Below are positions 9,078 through 17,117 of a stretch of 64,000 nucleotides of DNA, piece after piece; within the stretch, counting starts at the first letter, position 1, and each line of letters begins with the position of its first letter. Both the position numbers and the translations under genes were made by a program. The notes under the pieces are model-generated. The model was not told the origin of the DNA. It worked only from the letters and a program-made list of their open reading frames with translations, and did no database searches. This DNA is from Pseudomonas paralcaligenes (lineage in GTDB: Bacteria > Pseudomonadota > Gammaproteobacteria > Pseudomonadales > Pseudomonadaceae), in the NCBI RefSeq assembly GCF_019655855.1, contig NZ_BPFX01000002.1:62001-126000 (forward strand), read 5' to 3'.

Positions 9078-10202
9078 ATGACGTTTCGCACTTCCCTGAA
9101 AATCTGGTTTGCCGGCTTCCTCCCGGCGGTGCCCGCCACCCATCCGCGCGAGTGGCTGCGCGTGGCCTGCGGCTGTTTCCTGGGCATGCTGGTCAGCCTG
9201 CTGCTGTGCCTGAAGCTGTTCCCGGAGCCGCTGCTGATGTACCTGTTCGGCCCCCTGGCGGCCTCGTCGGTGCTGCTGTTCGCCGTGTCGTCCGGGGCGC
9301 TGGCCCAGCCCTGGTCGTTCCTGGCCGGCTACCTGGTGGCCACCCTGGTGGCGGTGGGCCTCGGCCAGGGCTTCGGCTATTCGATCCCGCTCGCCTGCGG
9401 CGCGGTGGGCCTCAGCGTGCTGTTCATGAGCCTGCTGCGCTGCCTGCACCCGCCGGCCGGCGCGGTGGCGCTGTGCGTGCACCTCAGCGGCGTTGCCGTG
9501 CAGCAGCACGGCTTCGGCCTGCTGCCGCCGATCCTGATCGCCGCCACCTGCCTGCTCGGCTGCGCGCTGATCTACAACAACCTGACCGGCGTGCGCTATC
9601 CGAAGCGGCCCGACAACCCCGACCTGCACCACACGCGCGACCCTTCGGCGGAGCTGCGCGTGGGCATTTCCGACGACGACCTGGAGCACGCGCTGGAGGA
9701 CTTCGGCGAGTTCGTCGACATCACCCGCGACGACCTCGCCAGGCTGGTCCGCGCCACCGAGCGCCACGCGCTCAAGCGCGGCATGGGGCGCATGGTGGCC
9801 GAGCAGATCATGTCCCGCGACCTGCGCTGCGTCGGTCCGGCCACGCGCCGCGAGCAGGCGCTGGCCATGCTGCGCCGCCACCGCCTGCGCAGCCTGCCGG
9901 TGCTGGACGACGACAAGCGCCTGGTCGGCATCGTCAGCCTGGTCGATCTGATCAGCCGGCCGCGCGGCGTCAGCCCGTTCCTGCCCTGGACCCTGGGCAA
10001 GCGCATCCAGGTCGGCCAACTGATGACCAGCCCGGTGCGCTACGTGGACAGCCAGGCCCACGTAGTCGAGCTGATCCCGCTGCTGTCCACCCAGGGCCTG
10101 CACTGCCTGCCGGTGCTGGAGCAGGGCCAGCTGGTCGGCATCATCACCCAGACCGACCTGATCGCCGCCCTGCAGCGCAACCTGCTGGAGCATCTGTCGT
10201 AG
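9078..10202 (+). CDS. HPP-family membrane protein with tandem CBS domains
   Basis: A 374-residue two-part protein. Residues 1-170 form four or five hydrophobic helices with the family signature LRCLHPPAGAVAL, the His-Pro-Pro that names HPP proteins. Residues about 225-370 hold two CBS modules, beginning VAEQIMSRDLRCVGP and VGQLMTSPVRYVDS, each with the hydrophobic/Asp pattern LPVLDDDKRLVGIVSLVDLI or LPVLEQGQLVGIITQTDLI. HPP proteins are thought to be integral transporters, with nitrite transport reported for plant and cyanobacterial relatives. CBS pairs usually sense adenine nucleotides. The start ATG at 9078 begins just after the preceding terminator and lacks a strong ribosome site, so a slightly different start is possible. 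A REP palindrome follows the stop. Confidence 0.9.
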   Translation: MTFRTSLKIWFAGFLPAVPATHPREWLRVACGCFLGMLVSLLLCLKLFPEPLLMYLFGPLAASSVLLFAVSSGALAQPWSFLAGYLVATLVAVGLGQGFGYSIPLACGAVGLSVLFMSLLRCLHPPAGAVALCVHLSGVAVQQHGFGLLPPILIAATCLLGCALIYNNLTGVRYPKRPDNPDLHHTRDPSAELRVGISDDDLEHALEDFGEFVDITRDDLARLVRATERHALKRGMGRMVAEQIMSRDLRCVGPATRREQALAMLRRHRLRSLPVLDDDKRLVGIVSLVDLISRPRGVSPFLPWTLGKRIQVGQLMTSPVRYVDSQAHVVELIPLLSTQGLHCLPVLEQGQLVGIITQTDLIAALQRNLLEHLS

Positions 10203-10216
10203 AGGCATCACCCCAC

Positions 10217-10238
10217 GTAGGGCGGGTGCAACCCGCGT
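10217..10238. repeat. REP element (GTAGGGCGGGTG family)
   Basis: GTAGGGCGGGTGCAACCCGC starting at 10217, in the gap between the HPP-CBS gene and the convergent LysR gene. It is related to the RAYT-flanking copies at 42621-42667 and 43246-43265 and to 50551-50586. Confidence 0.75.
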
Positions 10239-10261
10239 GAGCGGGCTTTATCCGCCCCGCA

Positions 10262-11125
10262 TCAGATCATCGGGTCCCAGCGCTGCGACCAGTCGCTGCC
10301 ATGGGCCACCACGTCGCGCAGGCATTCGATGGCCTGGCGCAGCGAGGCGGGGCAGCGGTCGCGGGAATACAGCAGGTACACCGGGTAGGTGAACTCCGGC
10401 GCCTGCGGTACCAGTTCGAGCATGCCGCAGTCCAGGTAGCTCTGGATCACCCGCGTGCGGAAGTAGCCGGCGCCGCCGGATTCGAGGATGTACTGCAGGG
10501 CCAGCGGGCCGAGGTTGAAGCTGACCTCGGCGCGGGTGTTCTGCGGCAGCGCCGCGTTGTGCCGGTGGCGGAAGTCCTCGCCCCAGTCGACGAACACGTA
10601 GGGCCCGGGTTGGTGCGGGTTGCGCACCTGCACCAGCTTCTCCTCCATCAGCAGTTCCACCTGCACCCCCTGCCAGTACAGCGGGTGGTAGACCAGGGCG
10701 GCGTCCAGCGCGCCCTGTTCCAGCCGGCGCAGCAGGTTGACGCCGTCACCGATGTGGCTGTGCACGGCGTACCTCGGCATCGCCTGGCGCAGGGCGAGCA
10801 CCCACTTCAGCATCAGCGGGTTGCACAGGCTCGGCTCGCCGCCGATGTGCAGGATCTCGGCGCAGCTCTGCGGCAGCGGCAGTTCCTGCTGGGCGGCCTC
10901 CCAGGCGATCACCATGCGGTTGGCGAAGTCGACGAAGGCCTCGCCGTCGGGCGTCAGCCGGGCACCGGAGCGGTTGCGCACGAACAGGCTGCAGTTGAGC
11001 TGGCTCTCCAGGCTCTGCACGCGCGCGGTGATCGCGGCCTGGGTGAGGTGCAGGTGCTCCGCCGCGCCGACGAAGCTGCCGCAGCGGACGATTTCCAGAA
11101 AGGTACGTGCCAGGTCGACGGCCAT
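10262..11125 (-). CDS. LysR-family transcriptional regulator
   Basis: A 287-residue LysR-type regulator. The N-terminal winged HTH is seen in FLEIVRCGSFVGAAEHLHLT with TQAAITARVQSLESQLNCSLF. The remainder is the two-lobed effector-binding domain. It is divergent from the AlkB-like/quinone-reductase/rubredoxin operon starting at 11312, and the 186-bp spacer contains a perfect TATAAT element for this gene. LysR proteins usually control the adjacent divergent operon, so it is the best candidate regulator of that oxidative operon. The ATG at 11123-11125 starts at the canonical position for LysR proteins (MAVDLARTFLEIV). Confidence 0.93.
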   Translation of the reverse strand: MAVDLARTFLEIVRCGSFVGAAEHLHLTQAAITARVQSLESQLNCSLFVRNRSGARLTPDGEAFVDFANRMVIAWEAAQQELPLPQSCAEILHIGGEPSLCNPLMLKWVLALRQAMPRYAVHSHIGDGVNLLRRLEQGALDAALVYHPLYWQGVQVELLMEEKLVQVRNPHQPGPYVFVDWGEDFRHRHNAALPQNTRAEVSFNLGPLALQYILESGGAGYFRTRVIQSYLDCGMLELVPQAPEFTYPVYLLYSRDRCPASLRQAIECLRDVVAHGSDWSQRWDPMI

Positions 11126-11155
11126 CTCGGCTCCGGGCGGGGGCAGGGGGTGGTG

Positions 11156-11184
11156 ATTATAAGTGCCAGGCCCGTGCGGGTCAG
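11156..11184 (-). promoter_or_regulatory. Candidate promoter of the LysR gene
   Basis: On the minus strand a perfect -10 element TATAAT (11156-11161) is preceded by CTGACC (11179-11184) at 17 bp. A start point would fall about 25 nt before the LysR ATG. The divergent operon presumably starts from the right half of the same 186-bp gap, but no clear promoter could be read there. Confidence 0.5.
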
Positions 11185-11311
11185 GTTGGCATTCTCGGTC
11201 AACAGGTTGGCGCGGTCGGTCGGGCGGGACGGCGGGGCCTGGCGCACTCTAGCCTGGCCTGAACACAACAACAGTCCGCGGCGCATCGCGCCGGAACCAG
11301 AGGATGCGTGC

Positions 11312-12367
11312 ATGAACCCGACCCCCTCGACCCACCAGCAGCGCTCGGCGCACATCCGCTCCGTGGTGATGGCGCATGGCGAAGAACTGCGCCGGCGCTA
11401 CCCGATCCTGCAGCACCAGGACGCCATCGGCGCCGGCATCCTGACCTTCGCCCTGGCCGGCATGATCGGCAGCGCCTGGCTCTACGCCGAGGGCGCCATC
11501 GCCTGGTGGGCGTGCCTGCTGGCCAACGCCTTCTTCGCCTCGCTGACCCACGAGCTGGAGCACGACCTGATCCACTCGATGTACTTCCGCAAGCAGCGCG
11601 TGCCGCACAACCTGATGATGGGCCTGGTGTGGATGGCCCGGCCGAGCACCATCAACCCGTGGATCCGCCGCCACCTGCACCTCAACCACCACAAGGTGTC
11701 CGGCACCGAGACCGACATCGAGGAGCGCGCCATCACCAATGGCGAGCCGTGGGGTTTCGCGCGCCTGCTGATGGTCGGCGACAACGTGATGTCCTCGTTC
11801 ATCCGCTTCCTGCGCGCCGAGACCTGGGAGCGCAAGAAGATGATCGTCAGCCGCACGCTCAAGGGCTACGCGCCGCTCGGCCTGCTCAACTGGGGCGCCT
11901 GGTACCTGTTCCTCGGCTTCCACCTGGTCGACTTCGTCGCCTCCGCAGCCGGCTCCCCGATCGCCTGGTCGGCCACCACCCTGGCGGTGATGGACGTGAT
12001 CACCTTCGCCGTGGTCGTGCTGGTCGGCCCGAACGTGCTGCGCACCTTCTGCCTGCACTTCGTCAGCTCCAACATGCACTACTACGGCGATGTCGAGCTG
12101 GGCAACGTGATCCAGCAGACCCAGGTGCTCAACCCCTGGTGGCTGTGGCCGCTGCAGGCGTTCTGCTTCAACTTCGGCAGCACCCACGGCATCCACCACT
12201 TCGTGGTCAAGGAGCCCTTCTACATCCGCCAGATGACCGCGCCGGTGGCGCACAAGGTGATGCGCGAGATGGGCGTGCGCTTCAACGACTTCGGCACCTT
12301 CGCCCGCGCCAACCGCTGGGAACCGCTGAACAAGCCGGCCACCGCGCCGCTGCGCCAGACCGCCTGA
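11312..12367 (+). CDS. AlkB-like membrane di-iron desaturase/hydroxylase
   Basis: A 351-residue integral membrane protein of the fatty-acid desaturase/alkane hydroxylase superfamily. Three histidine clusters that bind the di-iron centre are visible: HELEHD (residues 80-85), HLHLNHHK (121-128) and HGIHH (292-296), with hydrophobic helices before, between and after. Such enzymes use O2 and electrons from rubredoxin or ferredoxin to hydroxylate or desaturate alkyl chains. The substrate is unknown; the protein is shorter than AlkB hydroxylases (about 400 residues), so a desaturase or a hydroxylase of another lipid is possible. It opens a three-gene operon with a flavodoxin-fold reductase and a rubredoxin, which fits an electron-transfer chain to the di-iron site. 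The start at 11312 has AGAGGA upstream, and the alternative ATG at 11304 is out of frame. Confidence 0.88.
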   Translation: MNPTPSTHQQRSAHIRSVVMAHGEELRRRYPILQHQDAIGAGILTFALAGMIGSAWLYAEGAIAWWACLLANAFFASLTHELEHDLIHSMYFRKQRVPHNLMMGLVWMARPSTINPWIRRHLHLNHHKVSGTETDIEERAITNGEPWGFARLLMVGDNVMSSFIRFLRAETWERKKMIVSRTLKGYAPLGLLNWGAWYLFLGFHLVDFVASAAGSPIAWSATTLAVMDVITFAVVVLVGPNVLRTFCLHFVSSNMHYYGDVELGNVIQQTQVLNPWWLWPLQAFCFNFGSTHGIHHFVVKEPFYIRQMTAPVAHKVMREMGVRFNDFGTFARANRWEPLNKPATAPLRQTA

Positions 12368-12419
12368 TCCCCTCCTGTCCGGGGGCCGCTCGGCCCCCGT
12401 CGCTTGCGCTGGAACCCCG

Positions 12420-13139
12420 ATGAATATCCTGATCGTTCACGCTCATCCCGAGCCGCAGTCCTTCTGCACGGCCATGAAGGACCTGGCGGTCGCCACCCTG
12501 GAAGGCGCCGGCCACCAGGTGCGCGTCTCCGACCTCTACGCCATGAACTGGAACCCGGTGGCGACCGCCGCCGACTTCCGCACCCGCAGCAACCCGGACT
12601 ACCTGGTCTACGCCCTCGAACAGCGCCACGCCCAGGCCCAGGGCGAACTCGCCCCGGACATCGCCGCCGAGCTGGACAAGCTGCTCTGGGCGGACCTGGT
12701 GATCCTCAACTTCCCGCTGTTCTGGTGCTCGGTGCCGGCCATCCTCAAGGGCTGGATCGACCGCGTGCTGGTGTCGGGCGTGTGCTACGGCGGCCTGCGC
12801 TTCTACGACCGCGGCGGCCTGGCCGGCAAGCGCGCGCTGCTCAGCTTCACCCTCGGTGGGCAGGACCACATGTTCGCCGATGAGGCCGCCGTGCACGGCG
12901 ACTGGGAGCCCATGCTGCGCCCGCTGCAGCGCGGCACCCTGGCCTACGTCGGCATGAGCGTGCTGCCGCCGTTCGCCGCCTACCACGTGCCCTACGTCAG
13001 CCAGGAAGCGCGCGCGGACATCCTCCGCCAGTACGGCGACTACCTGGGTCGGCTGGACGACCTGCAGCCCCTGCGCTTCCCCTCGCTGGCGAACTTCGAC
13101 CGCGCCCTGCGCCCGCTCGGCCAGGAGGTACCGGCATGA
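12420..13139 (+). CDS. Flavodoxin-fold NAD(P)H quinone oxidoreductase
   Basis: A 239-residue flavoprotein of the NQO1/MdaB/ribosyldihydronicotinamide-dehydrogenase-like family. The N-terminal MNILIVHAHPEPQSF is the FMN/FAD phosphate loop of the flavodoxin fold, and FPLFWCSVPAILKGWIDRVL with SFTLGGQ are classic family motifs. The enzymes normally reduce quinones by two electrons using NAD(P)H. Its position between the AlkB-like enzyme (52 bp upstream) and a rubredoxin (overlapping by ATGA) suggests that it supplies electrons to the rubredoxin. That would be unusual, since alkane hydroxylases normally use an FAD rubredoxin reductase of the pyridine-nucleotide-disulfide type. An alternative is that it reduces a quinone-like product. 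Confidence 0.92.
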   Translation: MNILIVHAHPEPQSFCTAMKDLAVATLEGAGHQVRVSDLYAMNWNPVATAADFRTRSNPDYLVYALEQRHAQAQGELAPDIAAELDKLLWADLVILNFPLFWCSVPAILKGWIDRVLVSGVCYGGLRFYDRGGLAGKRALLSFTLGGQDHMFADEAAVHGDWEPMLRPLQRGTLAYVGMSVLPPFAAYHVPYVSQEARADILRQYGDYLGRLDDLQPLRFPSLANFDRALRPLGQEVPA

Positions 13140-13300
13140 AGACCTGGATCTGCGTCATCTGCGGCCTGATCTACGACGAGGCCAAGGGCTGGCCGGACGA
13201 CGGCATCCCCGCCGGCACGCCCTGGGCCGACGTACCGGATGACTGGCTGTGCCCCGACTGCGGCGTGAGCAAGGCCGATTTCGACATGCAGGAGCTCTGA
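13136..13300 (+). CDS. Rubredoxin
   Basis: A 54-residue rubredoxin, the standard size. The Fe(Cys)4 site is given by CVIC (Cys6, Cys9) and CPDC (Cys39, Cys42), and the aromatic core by W4, Y13, W30 and W37. The start codon overlaps the stop of the quinone reductase (ATGA), so translation is probably coupled. As the third gene after an AlkB-like di-iron enzyme it is the likely one-electron donor to that enzyme. An alternative is a role in oxidative-stress electron transfer. It was too short to stand out by ORF length, but the two CxxC pairs make the call secure. Confidence 0.96.
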   Translation: MKTWICVICGLIYDEAKGWPDDGIPAGTPWADVPDDWLCPDCGVSKADFDMQEL

Positions 13301-13355
13301 GCGACAACCCGCATGGACGCCCGCGAAGCGGATGCGTATGATTGCGCCCCGCAAC

Positions 13356-13432
13356 GCATCCGTAGCTCAGCTGGATAGAGTACTGCCCTCCGAAGGCAGG
13401 GGTCGTGGGTTCGAATCCCGCCGGATGCGCCA
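13356..13432 (+). tRNA. tRNA-Arg (anticodon CCG)
   Basis: A complete 77-nt tRNA. The acceptor stem GCATCCG (13356-13362) pairs with CGGATGC (13422-13428), followed by discriminator G and an encoded CCA. The anticodon stem CTGCC/GGCAG (13383-13387, 13395-13399) frames the loop CTCCGAA with anticodon CCG at 13390-13392. The T-loop GGTTCGAATCC is intact. It reads the Arg codon CGG. No integrase or att duplication was seen next to it. Confidence 0.97.
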
Positions 13433-13474
13433 GACCGCAGTTTCCAGCCCGTCCATGGACGGCTGCGAAGCGCA

Positions 13475-13510
13475 GACGAAGCCCGCCACCGTGCGGGCTT
13501 CGTCGTTTCC
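13475..13510 (+). terminator. Intrinsic terminator after tRNA-Arg
   Basis: GACGAAGCCCGC (13475-13486) pairs perfectly with GCGGGCTTCGTC (13493-13504) around a 6-nt loop, followed by GTTTCC. The T-tract is short, but the 12-bp stem is strong. Confidence 0.7.
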
Positions 13511-13625
13511 GGGCCGGTGCCACGGGTGTCACCAGTCGGAGGACGTCGCCGGTTGCGTATCGGCGGCTAGTCTTTAGCGATAGGATGGCGCGGCGGACGT
13601 TCCAGAAAAAAGCGGTAGGCATGAG

Positions 13626-13814
13626 ATGAATTCGGACGAGGACCTGCGAGAGGTCGAGAAGGGGCTGGGGCAGGATTCGGCGGTGCCCGAGCCGGCGGCG
13701 GACGAAGACAAGCCGGACGCCCTGACCGACGTGGCGCCGGCACGGCCCGAGGATGTGGCCAGGAAGATCCTGCGCGAGGCCTTCAAGGCCTTTCCCATTC
13801 CAGGCAGGAAATGA
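13626..13814 (+). CDS. Small acidic protein of unknown function
   Basis: A 62-residue ORF with an acidic, disordered-looking first two thirds ([15 protein letters not shown] and further Asp/Glu/Pro residues) and a basic, amphipathic C-terminal helix ([13 protein letters not shown]) ending PIPGRK. No family is recognised, and there is no signal peptide or membrane segment. A Rho-independent terminator starts 34 bp after the stop, and the third-position base use resembles neighbouring genes; both support it as real. No strong ribosome site is visible (AAGCGGTAGG lies about 10-15 nt upstream). The acidic-plus-basic layout could suit a small binding partner, but there is no evidence for a role. 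Confidence 0.6.
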   Translation: MNSDEDLREVEKGLGQDSAVPEPAADEDKPDALTDVAPARPEDVARKILREAFKAFPIPGRK

Positions 13815-13847
13815 GGCCGCTTCCGGCGGGGTGAGCGACCTCTTTGG

Positions 13848-13878
13848 AAGGCCCCGGGTGAAAGCCCGGGGCCTTTTT
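13848..13878 (+). terminator. Intrinsic terminator of the small acidic protein gene
   Basis: AAGGCCCCGGG (13848-13858) pairs with CCCGGGGCCTT (13865-13875) around a 6-nt loop, with the U-tract TTTTT at 13874-13878. The U-tract is also the first bases of the long repeat copy A. Confidence 0.9.
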
Positions 13879-14232
13879 CTTGGCTGTGTCCCCGTTGCGT
13901 GTTGCAGCCGCTACGACTGCCCTGCGGAAGCGGCCTGCCTGGGAGCTCCGGTAGGGTGTTGGGCCACAAGCCGTAACCCATCAGCGCAATCGACCGCGCT
14001 ACCGCTGGTGGGTTACGCGAAGCGGCTAACCCATGCTACGTGTTGCGCGGTCAAGCCCCGTTATCTGAGCGTTGCAGCTGCCTTCCCCTGGATTCCCGCC
14101 TGCGCGGGAATGACGGTTTCGGAAGAAACGCCACCCCTACCTCGTCATCCCCGCGCAGGCGGGGACCCAGAATGAGTCAGGGCACTACAACCCGTAACGG
14201 GTACATAGCGTTTTTCTTGGTTGTGTCCCCGT
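13874..14232 (+). repeat. Long intergenic repeat, copy A
   Basis: This is about 359 bp with near-identical ends: TTTTTCTTGGCTGTGTCCCC at 13874 and TTTTTCTTGGTTGTGTCCCC at 14211 (one difference), each followed by GT. Inside are a GTAACCCA-containing imperfect inverted repeat (about 13965-14035) and two palindromes of the CGTCATTCCCGC type (14091-14117 and 14143-14170). The same order of blocks occurs on the opposite strand at 26327-26673. It begins exactly at the U-tract of the preceding terminator. There is no coding capacity. Confidence 0.85.
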
Positions 14233-14296
14233 AGGTTGTTATGGGCGCGGCTGGGCGGCATTCCGGTTGGCCGAGAAGCTTTGCTGTCGGCCCCGT

Positions 14297-14322
14297 TCGC
14301 GGACGAGTCCGCTCCCACAAGG
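14297..14322. repeat. Single REP palindrome
   Basis: TTCGCGGACGAGTCCGCTCC followed by CACAAG: a half unit of the GGGAGCGG-type REP, isolated, just beyond repeat copy A. Confidence 0.6.
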
Positions 14323-14383
14323 GCTTGAGTTCAGCCGCAATGGTCAACTTGGGCAGAACCCTTATAAAACGGGCTTGGAGCGT

Positions 14384-16984
14384 TCAGCCCAGCCAGCCCT
14401 CCGCCTTGGCCCGGGCCACGGCCTGGGTGCGGCGTTGTACGCCGAGCTTGACGTTGATCCGCCGCGCATGGGTCTTCACCGTGTGCAGGGAGATGTACAG
14501 CTGTTCGGCGATCTGCTGGTTGGAGTGGCCCTGGGCGATCAGCCCGAGCACCGCCAGTTCGCGCTTGCTCAGCAGCGATTCGCTGGCCGCCTGGGGGTGG
14601 CCGGCCTCGGCGGCGACGGCCCTGAGCAGGCCCGGCCGCCAGGCCGGGTGCTGGCTCAGCCAGGCCGGCTGGCGGCGTTGCAGGGCCAGCAGCGGCATGA
14701 TCTGGTGCTGGCGCTCGGCCTCGTCCACGGCCATGCGCAGCAGGGCGTCGGACTCGGTGACGCGGCCGCCGAGGTGCAGGGCCTCGGCCTGGCACAGCCG
14801 GGCCTGGGTCGCCAGGCTGTGGTGGCCGCTGCGCCGGCAGTCGTCGTGCAATTCCTGCAGGGCGGCGAGGGCGGTCGCGGTCTCGCCCAGCGCCAGTTCG
14901 GCCTGGGCCAGGTACAGGCGCGCCCGCGGCAGCAGGTCGTAGAAGCCCGATGGGGCGAGCAGCTGTTCGTTCTCCAGGCGCAGGCGCACCCGCAGGAAGG
15001 CGCTATGCGCCTGTTCCGCGTCGCCCTGGTTGAGCAGGAGGCAGCCGTTGGCCAGCTGGAGGATTTCCCGGTAGCGCACCTCGGGCACGTGGAGCAGCTG
15101 CATCTGCCGCTCGGCGCGGCGCAGCAGGCTCTGCGCGCTGTCGGGGTCGCCGCGCAGGCCGGCCAGTTCGGCCAGGCCGAGGTAGCCGAACAGCAGGTAG
15201 GCGTCCGCGCAGCTCTCGGCTTCCTGCAGGCCCTGGATCAGCATGGCCTGGGCCTCCTCGGTTTCGCCCCGGGTGACCAGCAGGGTGCCGCGCAGCAGCA
15301 GCAGGCGGGCCAGCACGGGGCCGCGGTGGGAGGCGTCCTGCAGCAGCTGCAGGCACTGCCCGGTCAGTTCGAGGGCGCGTTCTCGCTCGCCGAGCATGGC
15401 CAGCAGGTGGATGTGGTCGACGCTCAGCAGCGACTCGAACAGCACGTTGCCTTGCAGGCGCGCCAGGCGCAGGCCCTCGTGGTTGTAGTGCTGGGCGTTG
15501 GTCAGGTCCAGCTCGGCCATGGCCTGCTGGGTCAGTGCCTGATGGCAGAGGATGCGTTGCGACCAGGCCGATTCGTGCAGCACTTCCAGCGCCTGCAGGC
15601 AGTGCTGGCGGGCGCTGGCCTGGCCGGCCTGGCGCTGCAGCACGCCGAGCACCGCCTGGTACTGGGCGATCAGCTGTCGCTGGCGACGCGCGTCGGGTTG
15701 CGGCATGAAGCGGGCCAGCTCGGCGATGCAGGCTTCCACCTCGTCGAGGCGGGTGCAGATGATCAGCCCCCAGGCCGCCAGGGTGATCAGGCGTGGCGTG
15801 CTGTTGAACAGGCTGGCCGGCAGTTCGTCGCGCCAGTGCAGGAACTGGGCGACGCTCTGGCCGATGAGCAGCTGGCCATGGCCGTAGCGCTGCAGGTAGT
15901 TGGCGGCCACGTCCGGCTGCTCGGCCAGCAGCGCATGTTCCGCGGCCTCGCGCACGTCGCCGCGGTTGGCGAACCACTGGCAGGCGCGCACGTGGGCCTG
16001 CAGCGGCGTCTGGCCGCCGGGCAGGCGCTTGAGCATGGTCGCCAGCGGGCGCCACAGGCGGAACCATTCGCCGCAGCTGTCCAGGCCGTGGAGGAACAGC
16101 TGGCGCTGGCGCAGCTGTTCGAGCACGCCGGCGCCGCCGTGCTCTTCCAGCAGGTGCTCGCAGAGCCCGGCGGAGAAGCGCGGCATGTGCGCCAGCACGA
16201 ACAGGGCGTGCATCAGCGGCGGTGGCAGGGTGGCCAGCACTTCGCGTTCGAGGTACTCCAGCAGCAGGGGCGTGCCGGCGGCCAGGCGCTGGCCCAGGTT
16301 GTCGGCGGTGCCGCCGATCAGCAGCAGGCAGATGCCGGCCAGCCAGCCCTCGCTGTTGTCCAGCAGCTGGCCGGCCAGGTTCTCGGGCAGGACCTGCTGG
16401 CGCTGTTGCAGCAGGCGGCCGAGTTCTCCCTGGTCGAGGGCCAGGGCGTGGGCGTCGAGTTCCTGCAGGTCGCCCTGCAGCAGCAGGCGCGGCAGGTTCC
16501 AGGCCGGCCGGCGGCGCCCGCCGATCCACCAGCGCAGGGTGTGCGGGGCGCGTTCGAGCAGGCGGTCGAGGCAGGCGTCCAGTTCGGCGCAGGGCTGGCG
16601 CGGGTAGTCGTCGAGGATGATCCACAGCGGTTGTTCGACCCGGCCGAGCAGCAGGCCCAGTTCGGCGCAGGGTTCGCCGTCGCCGTGCGGCAGCTGCAGG
16701 GCGGCGGCCAGGCGGGCGAGCAGCTCGGCGGGACTGTGGGGATGGCCGAGCAGGTCGAGCCAGACCACCCGGGTACCGATCGGTGCCTGGCGCGCGCAAT
16801 CGTTGAGCAGCACGCTCTTGCCGAAGCCGGCGGGGGCGCAGACCAGGGTCAGGCGGCAGTCGCCGGCCAGCAGGTCGCGGGTCAGGCGCGGACGGGCGAT
16901 GTGCGCCGCCGGCAGGCGGGGCAGGGACGGGTCCGGCTGGCGGGGCGCCATGGCCGGATGCAGGGCGCGAACCTTCTGGTGCAT
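14384..16984 (-). CDS. MalT-like LuxR-family ATP-dependent transcriptional activator
   Basis: An 866-residue STAND-class regulator. A P-loop is visible early (LVCAPAGFGKSVLLNDCAR, about residues 48-66) with a Walker B-like segment LWIILDDY. A long helical, TPR-like middle region spans about residues 330-780. The C-terminal LuxR helix-turn-helix is ESLLSKRELAVLGLIAQGHS plus IAEQLYISLHTVKTHARRIN. Such proteins bind ATP and an inducer, oligomerise and activate transcription. It lies downstream of the DUF1329/DUF1302 pair on the same strand but behind a terminator, so it is probably transcribed separately, and it is the obvious candidate regulator of that pair and of the MFS gene. The inducer is unknown. 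The ATG at 16982-16984 lacks a strong ribosome site; a start about 12 codons later (MAPRQPDP) is possible. Confidence 0.93.
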   Translation of the reverse strand: MHQKVRALHPAMAPRQPDPSLPRLPAAHIARPRLTRDLLAGDCRLTLVCAPAGFGKSVLLNDCARQAPIGTRVVWLDLLGHPHSPAELLARLAAALQLPHGDGEPCAELGLLLGRVEQPLWIILDDYPRQPCAELDACLDRLLERAPHTLRWWIGGRRRPAWNLPRLLLQGDLQELDAHALALDQGELGRLLQQRQQVLPENLAGQLLDNSEGWLAGICLLLIGGTADNLGQRLAAGTPLLLEYLEREVLATLPPPLMHALFVLAHMPRFSAGLCEHLLEEHGGAGVLEQLRQRQLFLHGLDSCGEWFRLWRPLATMLKRLPGGQTPLQAHVRACQWFANRGDVREAAEHALLAEQPDVAANYLQRYGHGQLLIGQSVAQFLHWRDELPASLFNSTPRLITLAAWGLIICTRLDEVEACIAELARFMPQPDARRQRQLIAQYQAVLGVLQRQAGQASARQHCLQALEVLHESAWSQRILCHQALTQQAMAELDLTNAQHYNHEGLRLARLQGNVLFESLLSVDHIHLLAMLGERERALELTGQCLQLLQDASHRGPVLARLLLLRGTLLVTRGETEEAQAMLIQGLQEAESCADAYLLFGYLGLAELAGLRGDPDSAQSLLRRAERQMQLLHVPEVRYREILQLANGCLLLNQGDAEQAHSAFLRVRLRLENEQLLAPSGFYDLLPRARLYLAQAELALGETATALAALQELHDDCRRSGHHSLATQARLCQAEALHLGGRVTESDALLRMAVDEAERQHQIMPLLALQRRQPAWLSQHPAWRPGLLRAVAAEAGHPQAASESLLSKRELAVLGLIAQGHSNQQIAEQLYISLHTVKTHARRINVKLGVQRRTQAVARAKAEGWLG

Positions 16985-17064
16985 GGTCGTGGCCTCGGCT
17001 CTTGTAGTTGTTGTCGCGAGAGGTCGATCTTATCCAATTCGATGTCCGCGGGTGCGTCGCGGAC

Positions 17065-17090
17065 AAAAAAGGCGACCACTGGGGTCGCCT
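17065..17090 (-). terminator. Intrinsic terminator of the DUF1302/DUF1329 unit
   Basis: On the minus strand AGGCGACC pairs with GGTCGCCT (17071-17077 and 17083-17089 plus flanks), followed by six U residues (A-tract 17065-17070). It sits 28 bp after the DUF1329 stop and separates it from the LuxR gene. A second hairpin, GTCCGCG/CGCGGAC (17044-17064), lies just beyond. Confidence 0.88.
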
Positions 17091-17117
17091 CAAGTTGGAG
17101 CAGCGTTGCGATGGAGC

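Larger units (their letters stand above)
13815..14383. other. 569-bp intergenic region holding repeat copy A
   Basis: The stretch between the 62-residue ORF and the MalT-like regulator contains a terminator (13848-13878), the long repeat copy A (13874-14232) and one REP palindrome (14297-14322). Short frames across it have no ribosome sites or recognisable products. No gene was seen. Confidence 0.8.

Noticed and set aside
13356..13432. tRNA-Arg as an integration site for a genomic island
   Set aside because: No integrase, no duplicated tRNA 3' end and no change in base composition were seen downstream; the neighbouring genes look native.
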